DNA of 64,000 nucleotides. Source: Metridium senile (Eukaryota; Cnidaria; Anthozoa; Actiniaria; Metridiidae). A program made the position numbers and the translations under genes. The DNA lies in contig CATKSA010000099.1 of assembly GCA_949775045.1 (NCBI GenBank), positions 62,001 to 126,000 on the forward strand, in the 5' to 3' direction. Below are positions 12,135 to 21,160 of the stretch, piece after piece. Under the pieces are notes generated by a model that was given only the letters and a program-made list of their open reading frames with translations, made no database searches and was not told the origin of the DNA. The first letter of the stretch is position 1. Every line of letters starts with the position of its first letter.

Positions 12135-13964
12135 TCAGGTGCTAGTCAGCTATATCCTAGTAATACTACAGCTACAGCTCAGTCAGGTGCCAGTCAGTTC
12201 CACCTCGATAGTACTATTCAGCCAGCTACAGCTCAGTCAAGTGCCAGTCAGTTCCACCTTGGAAGTACTATTCCGCCAGCTATAGCTCATTCAGGTGCCA
12301 GTCAGTTCCACCTAGATAGTACTATTCCGCCAGCTACAGCTCAGTCAGGTGCCAGTCAGTTCCACCTCGATAGTACTATTCAGCCAGCTACAGCTCAGTC
12401 AGGTGCCAGTCAGTTCCACCTAGATAGTACTATTCCGCCAGCTACAGCTCAGTCAGGTGCCAGTCAGTTCCACCTCGATAGTACTATTCAGCCAGCTACA
12501 GCTCAGTCAAGTGCCAGTCAGTTCCACCTTGGAAGTACTATTCCGCCACCTACAGCTCAGTCAGATGTCAGTCAGTTCCACTTCGGAAGTACTATTCCGC
12601 CAGCTACAGCTCAGTCAGGTGTCAGTCAGTTCCACCTTGGAAGTACTATTCAGCCAGCTACAGCTCAGTCAGGTGCCAGTCAGTTTCACCTCGATAGTAC
12701 TATTCCGCCAGCTACAGCTCAGTCAGGTGCCAGTCAGTTCCACCTAGATAGTACTATACCGTCAGCTACAGCTCAGTCAGGTGCCAGTCAGTTCCACCTA
12801 GATAGTACTATTCCGCCAGCTACAGCTCAATCAGGTGCCAGTCAGTTCCACTTCGGAAGTACTATTCCGCCAGCTACAGCTCAGTCAGGTGTCAGTCAGT
12901 TCCACCTTGGAAGTACTATTCAGCCAGCTACAGCTCAGTCAGGTGCCAGTCAGTACCACCTTGAAAGTACTATTTCGCCAGCTACAGCTCAGTCAGGTGT
13001 CAGTCAGTTCCACCTTGGAAGTACTATTCAGCCAGCTACAGCTCAGTCAGGTGCCAGTCAGTTTCACCTCGATAGTACTATTCCGCCAGCTACAGCTCAG
13101 TCAGGTGCCAGTCAGTTCCACCTAGATAGTACTATACCGTCAGCTACAGCTCAGTCAGGTGCCAGTCAGTTCCACCTAGATAGTACTATTCCGCCAGCTA
13201 CAGCTCAGTCAGGTGCCAGTCAGTTCCACTTCGGAAGTACTATTCCGCCAGCTACAGCTCAGTCAGGTGTCAGTCAGTTCCACCTTGGAAGTACTATTCA
13301 GCCAGCTACAGCTCAGCCAAGTGTCAGTCAGTTCCACCTTGGAAGTACTATTCCGCCAGCTTCAGCTCAGTCAAGTGCCAGTCAATTTCTACTTGGAAGT
13401 ACTGTTCCGCCAGCTACAGTCCACTCAGGTGTCAGTCAATTTCAACTCGGAAGTACTATTCAGCCAGCTACAGCTCAGCCAAGTGTCAGTCAGTTCCACC
13501 TTGGAAGTACTATTCCGCCAGCTTCAGCTCAGTCAAGTGCCAGTCAGTTTCAACTTGGAAGTACTATTCAGCCAGCTACAGCTCAGCCAAGTGTCAGTCA
13601 GTTCCACCTTGGAAGTACTATTCCGCCAGCTTCAGCTCAGTCAAGTGCCAGTCAGTTTCAACTTGGAAGTACTATTCCGCCAGCTACAGCTCAGTCAGGT
13701 GCCCGTCAGTTCCACCTCGGTAGTACTACTTCGCCAGCTACAGCTCAGCCAGGTGTCAGTCAGTTCCACCTTAGAAGTACTGCTTCGCCAGCTACAGCTC
13801 AGTCAAGTGCCAGTCAGTTTCAACTTGGAAGTACAGTTCCGCCAGCTACAGTCCACTCAGTTGCCAGTCAATTTCAACTTGGAAGTACTGTTCAACCTGC
13901 TACAGTCCACTCAGGTGCTAGTCAATTTCAAGTTGGAAGTACTTTTGCGCCTGCTACAGTCCAG
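12135..13964 (+). repeat. Coding minisatellite: one degenerate plus 33 full 54-bp units in gag
   Basis: Units from 12183 to 13964 are all exactly 54 bp and encode 18 residues of the form SGxSQFHLxSTIxPATAQ, rich in Ser, Gln, Ala, Thr and Pro. The first unit (12135-12182) is shorter and degenerate. Units 10-15 are repeated as units 17-22, so a 7-unit (378-bp) block has itself duplicated. Later units drift (FQLG, PATVH). The composition suggests a disordered linker between the coiled coil and the Gag core. I know of no function for it. Confidence 0.95.
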
Positions 13965-16765
13965 ACTTACCACAATAGTTCAACTCCCCAATTTGTTAAC
14001 GACTTCTCTAGTAGATCTGCAGCTCCAGTCTCACCTTTACACAGATACTACACCCAGGATGAATCCTCATGTCTTCAAACGATCCTAGAACAACAGATGA
14101 AATACCAACAACAATCAATGGCACTAATGGCTTCGACACTCAGAAAGGGATTCGAGCTCCCAAAACCGGAGTTGTTAACCTTTGATGGCAACCCCATGTC
14201 ATACCACAAGTTCATAGAAAACTTCGAGGCCAATCTGTCCAAAGAAGCAAGTAGCGACCAGATGCGCTTAGTGTATCTTATCCAACAGTGTCGAGGCGAT
14301 GCAAAGAAAGCAATAGACTTCTGTGTTAATCTAGCGCCACCTGAAAGAGGCTACGATATGGCTCGACAGATCCTGAAGAAGAGATATGGACAACCTCACG
14401 TGATATCCGACGTCTTCATCAAGCAAGTCTCTGAAGCTAGCCCGATCAAAGATGGAGATGGAGACGGTCTGCTCAAACTTTGTACCAGCTTACAAAATTG
14501 CGAAATCACACTGACGCAGCTTGGTTGTGAATCTGATCTTAACTCTCTTAAGTTCCTAGAGAACATAGTAAAGCGATTGCCTAAGTACCTACAATGCAAG
14601 TGGGTCGACGTAGCAAACAGGATTGTTGAATCTGAAGGCAAAGAACCAAGGTTCCGTCATCTCTTGGATTTCATCGACTCCAATGCAGTCGCCGCCACGT
14701 CAAGATTTGGACGCCTAGCCAACTCACGGCCTGAGAGGACTAGGGAGTCTAAACCTCAAAACCAACCATCTAATAAGATATCAACCCTTGCAATCACAAC
14801 CAAGAACACTAAGCCGATTGAAGTTAATAAACAAAGTTACAAGCCAACATCAACAGAAACTTCCTGCCTCCTTTGTAAAGCCAGTCACCACCTCACGGAA
14901 TGCAAGAAATTCCAAGAAAAGAATCTTAAAGAAAGGAACGAATTTGTATACAAGGAGTTTCTCTGTTGGTTATGTCTTCAAAAGGGCCACTTTACTTATC
15001 GATGTAAAAGGTTTGACACCTGCAAAGTCCCAAGTTGTGGGAAACGTCACCACGAGCTACTTCACCCGGATGGATCATGCAAAGACGTTTCTACCAAGCA
15101 AAACGTGAATCCTCTGCCCGCAGGTCTTAAAAATTCTTCGGCCCTTACAGGAAAAGCTACAAGCAATGCATGCCTTAACAACAACTCAAGTCAAATGTCT
15201 GCAATCGGCATGGCCATACTACCTGTGAAAGTTAGAAACATAACAAATGGACGAGAAACAGTTACGTACGCCTTTCTAGACAACGGGTCTAATACGACGT
15301 TTTGTACCGAATCTCTGGCAAAGGAACTAGACGTCTGCAGTAAGGAGGCGACCTTCAGTCTCACTACAATGAGCAATCAGAACACCTTCCTGCGAGGAAA
15401 TCTCTTGTATAATCTCGAAATTAGCGATTTGGACGAGGAAAACTTCATAGAACTTCCTGTCACATACTCCACAAGCAAGATTCCGGTAACTACCGAAGAT
15501 ATTCCAAGACAGAAAGACATCCAACGTTGGCCGCACTTAGAAGACTTAAACATACCAGAAGTCAACGCAGAGATAGGTTTACTAATCGCAAGTGATGTAC
15601 CGCAAGCACTTGAACCACTGGAAGTTCGGAACGCGAGAGACAAAGGGCCGTACGCGACGAGAACACGACTAGGTTGGGTCATCAATGGACCACTGGGGCG
15701 AGAAACACCAAGGAACCTTTCCAATTTCATCAAGGCTGATCTCTTGCTTAACCAACAATTTCGAGAATTCTGCAACAGAGAATTTGCTGATACAAGTAAT
15801 GACAGTAAGACCAACTTGTCTAAGCAAGAGCATCGCGCTCTGGCTATCATGGAGGAATCGGTGAAGCTAAACAGCAAGGGTCATTACGAAATCGCCATAC
15901 CATGGAAAGACGTTCCACCATCTCTACCGAATAACAGATCTACAGCACAACGGAGACTAAACCAACTCAAGCGCCGCCTCATCAGGGACGATAAGCTGCT
16001 TAAACAGTACACAGACTTCATCCAAGAGCTCTTACACAAGGGTTATGCACGTAAGGTCAGCAACGACAGACTACACCGAGACGATGGTAAGGTGTGGTAT
16101 CTTCCACACCACCCTGTCTTTCATCCCAAAAAGCCGGACAAGGTTCGCATAGTATTTGATTGCTCAGCGAAACACCTTGGTACTTCACTAAACGATAACA
16201 TCTTGCCGGGGCCGGATCTCACTAACAACCTGGTAGGGGTTCTTATCAGATTCCGCCAAGAATCATTTGCCGTAATGGGAGACGTAGAAGCGATGTTCCA
16301 CCAAGTTCACGCGCAAGATGACGACTGTGATGCCTTACGCTTTTTGTGGTGGACCGACGGAAATCTTGAATGTGAAGCCAAGGAATACCAGATGACCGTC
16401 CACATTTTTGGCGCAGTTTCGTCCCCGAGCTGCGCAAACTTTGCGCTTCTGAGAACAGCTGAAGACAACCAGCTAGAATTCGACGAGTCAATAATCTCCA
16501 GTGTTAAGAACAACTTCTATGTTGATGATTGTTTAAAGTCTCTTCCCACCATACAAGAAGCTACAAATCACGTCAATGCGTTACGCGAACTGCTAACCCG
16601 TGGAGGATTCAGACTAACCAAATGGATCGCAAATTCCAAAACGATTGTCCAATCTATTCCTTTGACAGAGCGTGCGAAGGAAGTAACCAACCTCGATCTA
16701 GACCGAAGCCCTTTACCTGTGGAGAGAGCACTTGGTGTTCAATGGACTGTCGAATCAGACCGGTT

Positions 16766-16772
16766 CGGCTTC
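16766..16772. other. Breakpoint 1: sense pol to inverted pol, with CGGCTT microhomology
   Basis: Left native sequence reads TTCGGCTTCAGAATC (seen in reverse at about 20103-20117). The inverted partner reads CCGGCTTTTTGGGATG (seen at 20745-20760). The junction reads TTCGGCTTCTTGGGATG, so CGGCTT at 16766-16771 is shared by both partners. Confidence 0.85.
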
Positions 16773-17327
16773 TTGGGATGAAAGACAGGGTGGTGTGGAA
16801 GATACCACACCTTACCATCGTCTCGGTGTAGTCTGTCGTTGCTGACCTTACGTGCATAACCCTTGTGTAAGAGCTCTTGGATGAAGTCTGTGTACTGTTT
16901 AAGCAGCTTATCGTCCCTGATGAGGCGGCGCTTGAGTTGGTTTAGTCTCCGTTGTGCTGTAGATCTGTTATTCGGTAGAGATGGTGGAACGTCTTTCCAT
17001 GGTATGGCGATTTCGTAATGACCCTTGCTGTTTAGCTTCACCGATTCCTCCATGATAGCCAGAGCGCGATGCTCTTGCTTAGACAAGTTGGTCTTACTGT
17101 CATTACTTGTATCAGCAAATTCTCTGTTGCAGAATTCTCGAAATTGTTGGTTAAGCAAGAGATCAGCCTTGATGAAATTGGAAAGGTTCCTTGGTGTTTC
17201 TCGCCCCAGTGGTCCATTGATGACCCAACCTAGTCGTGTTCTCGTCGCGTACGGCCCTTTGTCTCTCGCGTTCCGAACTTCCAGTGGTTCAAGTGCTTGC
17301 GGTACATCACTTGCGATTAGTAAACCT
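16773..17327 (-). pseudogene. Inverted 555-bp pol fragment (protease-RT linker to RT start)
   Basis: Reverse complement of 15575-16129 in the same element, covering the region from GLLIASDVPQ to HPVFHPK with no difference noticed. Both ends are breakpoints. On the minus strand an open frame runs in from the adjacent inverted LTR through the tRNA-like patch into this fragment, but the fusion has no sign of being a gene. It overlaps in content with the longer inverted pol fragment at 17652-21158, so the inverted insert carries this part of pol twice. Confidence 0.9.
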
Positions 17328-17342
17328 TGGTCCTTCGAGCCG
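17328..17342. other. 15-nt tRNA-Tyr 3'-end sequence (including CCA) at an internal junction
   Basis: The plus strand reads TGGTCCTTCGAGCCG. Its complement CGGCTCGAAGGACCA is the last 15 nt of metazoan tRNA-Tyr, including the CCA that is normally added after transcription. It lies between the inverted pol fragment and the inverted LTR, which lacks its last 3 bases. Relative to that LTR, the orientation is that of the tRNA itself, not of a normal primer-binding site. The tRNA match is from memory of the family sequence. Confidence 0.7.
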
Positions 17343-17343
17343 C

Positions 17344-17591
17344 AACGGACGCATTTGTTCTCCATGTAGATTCACTCGTTTATTACTGTTTCGTACGGTT
17401 ATCTGACATTGAAGCTTCTTGCGATCTCCGTTACAAGTGACAAAATTACTAGAACTATGAATTACTTAACCAAAAATACTTATGCAAATATGAAGTGAAC
17501 GTACATGAACAAAGGGCAGAAAACAAAAGAAGAATAAACACAGTTAAATTTACATTTAGTATTACTCGTAAGTTCGTGGGCGTTTATCACA
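17344..17591 (-). repeat. Third, internal LTR, inverted (248 bp, 3 terminal bases missing)
   Basis: Reverse complement of LTR positions 1-248. It differs from both outer LTRs at four positions: 17520, where the plus strand has A against the reverse-complement G, and 17567-17569, where CTTTAAAG in the outer LTRs is CTTACGAG here in the sense direction. The outer LTRs look identical to each other, so this copy probably derives from a different parental element. Confidence 0.93.
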
Positions 17592-17651
17592 AACCGGCCC
17601 CTATCTATAGCATAGATATCAAAAAAAGTATAGATAAAGTCCACGGTTAGA

Positions 17652-20600
17652 TTATCTTGGTTGATCTCCTTCAAGTAGACATAATTTGCGTATATCGCGT
17701 CGGAAGGACGATGAAGGCGTTCGCACTAACACTTGTCTGACGTTGCCATCTTGGTCAGGAAAGACTTCTAAAACCCGTCCCATGGGCCATTTCCCTCTAG
17801 GTGTGTTGGTTTCTGCTAGTAAGATCAAGTCACCAACTCTTAGATTCTTCGTCTGCCTTGTCCACTTTTGTCTTTCTTGTAGTGTAGGTAAGTATTCCTG
17901 GATCCAACGCTTCCAGAACGTGTTAGCTAGACACTGCGCTTGTCTCCAACATTTCCTGTACTTGTCTGCGTCACAGAAGCTAGTCATAGGGTGGCATGAG
18001 TTAGCGCGGAGAAGCAGAATGTTGCTCGGTGTTAATGGTCGTAAGTCGTTTGGGTCATCGCTTACTCTGGTGATGGGGCGATCGTTGAGAATCCGCTCCG
18101 ATTCTGCAATGAAGGTTAACAGCGTCTCGTCGTTAACAAGTTGCTCGCCAAGAATTGCTCTTAGGATTTTCCTCACAGATCGAATCATTCTTTCCCAGAC
18201 TCCTCCAGTGTGGCTGGCCAGGGGTGCGTTAAAATGCCAAGTGATCGATCTTTGCTTTAACTGGTCAGAGATCTTGTCCTGAGCTGTCTTGCTTGTCATT
18301 TTGGAGAACTCTTCTCGAAGGACTGCTTCCGCTCCTCTAAAATTTGTGCCATTGTCGCTGAATACTTCCTTGGGAGGCCCTCTGCGACTCGTGAATCTCG
18401 AGAAAGCACCAAGAAAGGACTCTGTGTCTAATGAGTGGGCAATCTCTATGTGCACTGCACGAACTGCCATACAAGTAAAAATGCATCCATACCGTTTTAC
18501 GTGACTTCGGTTTTGCTTAACTGTAAGTGGACCAAAATAATCGACGCCAACCTTTGAGAAGGGGTACTCGCAAGGAGTGACTCTTGCTTCTGGGAGAGGT
18601 GCCATGACTTGGCTACCAAGTGGGCCGTTTCTTTTCTTACATTCTATGCATTGTGATAACACACGTCGTACTTCGGTCTGGCCCTTGACGATCCAGTACT
18701 TCTGTCGAATTGCTGTAAGGACGTGATTAACTCCAGAGTGGCCCTCTTGTACGTGATAGTAGCGGATTATTAGGTCTGTAACGTGGTGCTTTTGGGGGAG
18801 TATCATAGGATGTTTGACGTGGAAAGATATGTTTGCCCTCTCGAGTCGGCCCCCAACGCGCATTACGTCGTCTACGATGATGGGATTCAGCTTTCGAAGT
18901 ACGCTTTTCCCTCCGATGGCCTTTCTTCCAGCGTTACCTCTTCCTACTTTATTGTGCTTTATCTTTTCTTTCCCACAAATGGTGGTATCAAGATCTGCAT
19001 TATTTGCCTTTAGCTTTTTCTTTTCTTCTGGATATGAGTGCCTTTGGACGTAGGAGACAATCTTGTATGTACCTCTTCGTAGTTCTTCTACTGTCAACGG
19101 TCCCTTGTGCTGACCTTGGCGTCTGGTGATAGGGCCTTGATTAACTCTTTGCTTCAGGTACATGATGAATCTTTGTAGCCAAGCTACTGCTTTTTGAAGC
19201 TTATACCATGAAGAATACCTCTCTATTAGTGCCTGTAGTGGTTGGCCACGACAGTCTTCGGCAGCTCGACCCGAATCACCTAGTGTACTGCAAACAATTG
19301 CTTCTTTTCTTATCTCTAGGTCACTGTCATCTTCTTTGTTCATTTCTATTGCTCTCTTTGGCCAAGATTCTTCGGTCGCCTTCAGAAATGTTGGTCCTTC
19401 ATGCCATCGATCACAGGAGAGAAAGGCGTCGACGGTTAGGCCCCTTGAGGCGTCGTCCGCTGGATTGAGTTTCGAATTGACGTGGTGCCACTGTGATGGT
19501 CTCGAGGCGTCTTGGATGTTGCTAATCCTATTGGCTACAAATGTACTGAACCTCTTGTCTTCATTCTCGATGTATCGTAATACTACCGTGCTGTCGGTCC
19601 AAAACCAGGAATCTTCGACTTTCATCTCCAATTCTCTTTTGATGATCTTGTCCAGTCGTATGGAAACGGTTGCAGCTGACAATTCTAATCTTGGAATCGT
19701 AACAGCCTTTAAAGGAGCTAAGTGTGACTTGGCCATTAGAAAACTGCAGTCTACCTTTCCTTTCGTGTCGCTTAACCGTAAATACGATACTGAACCGTAT
19801 CCTACTTCTGATGCGTCAGAGAAATGGTGAATTTGGGCTGATTCGAGTTCTCCCATACCATGCGGTTTTAGACATCTTCGTATTGAGAACTCAGCAAGTC
19901 TTGGAAGATCGTCAAGCCATTGTTGCCATCTTTTATGGTAGATCTCGGGAATTCTTTCATCCCAGTCGAGATTCTTGCGACACAGTTCACGAAGTATCAG
20001 TTTTGCTGGTAAAATGAATGGAGCAGCAAAACCCAAAGGGTCGTAAATTGAGCTAACGACTGATAGAATTCCTCTTCTGGTAGCCGGACGGTCTTTGATT
20101 TCGATTCTGAAGCCGAACCGGTCTGATTCGACAGTCCATTGAACACCAAGTGCTCTCTCCACAGGTAAAGGGCTTCGGTCTAGATCGAGGTTGGTTACTT
20201 CCTTCGCACGCTCTGTCAAAGGAATAGATTGGACAATCGTTTTGGAATTTGCGATCCATTTGGTTAGTCTGAATCCTCCACGGGTTAGCAGTTCGCGTAA
20301 CGCATTGACGTGATTTGTAGCTTCTTGTATGGTGGGAAGAGACTTTAAACAATCATCAACATAGAAGTTGTTCTTAACACTGGAGATTATTGACTCGTCG
20401 AATTCTAGCTGGTTGTCTTCAGCTGTTCTCAGAAGCGCAAAGTTTGCGCAGCTCGGGGACGAAACTGCGCCAAAAATGTGGACGGTCATCTGGTATTCCT
20501 TGGCTTCACATTCAAGATTTCCGTCGGTCCACCACAAAAAGCGTAAGGCATCACAGTCGTCATCTTGCGCGTGAACTTGGTGGAACGTCGCTTCTACGTC

Positions 20601-21158
20601 TCCCATTACGGCAAATGATTCTTGGCGGAATCTGATAAGAACCCCTACCAGGTTGTTAGTGAGATCCGGCCCCGGCAAGATGTTATCGTTTAGTGAAGTA
20701 CCAAGGTGTTTCGCTGAGCAATCAAATACTATGCGAACCTTGTCCGGCTTTTTGGGATGAAAGACAGGGTGGTGTGGAAGATACCACACCTTACCATCGT
20801 CTCGGTGTAGTCTGTCGTTGCTGACCTTACGTGCATAACCCTTGTGTAAGAGCTCTTGGATGAAGTCTGTGTACTGTTTAAGCAGCTTATCGTCCCTGAT
20901 GAGGCGGCGCTTGAGTTGGTTTAGTCTCCGTTGTGCTGTAGATCTGTTATTCGGTAGAGATGGTGGAACGTCTTTCCATGGTATGGCGATTTCGTAATGA
21001 CCCTTGCTGTTTAGCTTCACCGATTCCTCCATGATAGCCAGAGCGCGATGCTCTTGCTTAGACAAGTTGGTCTTACTGTCATTACTTGTATCAGCAAATT
21101 CTCTGTTGCAGAATTCTCGAAATTGTTGGTTAAGCAAGAGATCAGCCTTGATGAAATT
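17652..21158 (-). pseudogene. pol: Inverted pol fragment: complete RT, RNase H, integrase and C-terminal domain
   Basis: Runs on the minus strand from the linker (NFIKADLL...) to a stop at 17654-17652 after ...LLEGDQPR, about 1170 codons open throughout. The ATG at 21167-21165 is chimeric, its first codons coming from the neighbouring sense segment. Contents in order: RT with first catalytic Asp at 20600-20598 and YVDD at 20363-20352; BEL-type RNase H (FSDASEVGYG, FWTDST); H2C2 zinc-binding region; DDE integrase core (DYFGPL, SDNGTNF, GGVWE); DUF5641-like tail. It lacks Gag and the protease active site. One residue differs from the sense copy: Thr instead of Met in GDVEA[M/T]FHQV (20587). Adjacent 17592-17651 is the inverted pre-LTR region including the purine-rich tract. 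Confidence 0.9.
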
Positions 21159-21160
21159 CG
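21157..21160. other. Breakpoint 2: inverted pol back to sense pol
   Basis: The inverted copy ends ...GATGAAATT and the sense copy resumes CGAAATCAAAG, with at most one shared base (T). Against the uninterrupted order seen in the inverted copy (GGCTTC-AGAAT-CGAAATC), 4-5 bases (AGAA or AGAAT) between 16772 and 21159 are missing, so there is no target duplication here. Confidence 0.85.

Larger units (their letters stand above)
11526..16772 (+). pseudogene. gag-pol: Gag-protease-RT part of BEL/Pao polyprotein, truncated inside RT by the inverted segment
   Basis: Start taken as ATG at 11526; the preceding GTG at 11523 is not a credible eukaryotic start. Residues counted from this ATG. About 122-162: strongly charged, glutamate/arginine-rich predicted coiled coil. 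204-813: one degenerate and 33 full 18-residue repeats. About 879-1030: DUF1759-like Gag region beginning PKPELLTFDG. Zinc knuckles CLLC...C from 1114, a classical CX2CX4HX4C from 1147, and a Cys/His cluster at 1166. Retropepsin active-site motif LDNGS with Asp1252, followed by the BEL protease-RT linker. RT: first catalytic Asp at 1586 (GDVEAMFHQV) and YVDD at 1665-1668. Native sequence ends at 16772, after which the frame enters the inverted segment and stops at 16779-16781. RNase H and integrase are therefore lost from this frame; their in-register continuation is at 21159-23610. Gag, protease and RT were presumably one polyprotein acting in cytoplasmic particles. Confidence 0.9.

Noticed and set aside
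12457..14088. Long second frame (VPVSSTSEVLFRQLQLSQ type) through the gag repeats
   Set aside because: A shadow: the 54-bp unit is divisible by three, so an alternative frame without a stop stays open in every unit. It has no domain and no independent start context.
16739..17365. Minus-strand frame starting MENKCVRCGSKDQ as a zinc-knuckle protein
   Set aside because: Its start lies in the inverted LTR and the tRNA-like patch and then enters a pol fragment. The Cys pair comes from that fusion; no complete CCHC motif is present.
21004..21158. N-terminal extension of the 3' pol frame starting MLFSFTDSS
   Set aside because: This stretch is antisense to the inverted pol fragment. The real pol sequence on the plus strand begins at 21159.
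16773..21158. Auto-integration by the element's integrase as the cause of the inversion
   Set aside because: No 4-6 bp duplication at the edges; a few bases are missing instead, and the internal LTR is divergent.
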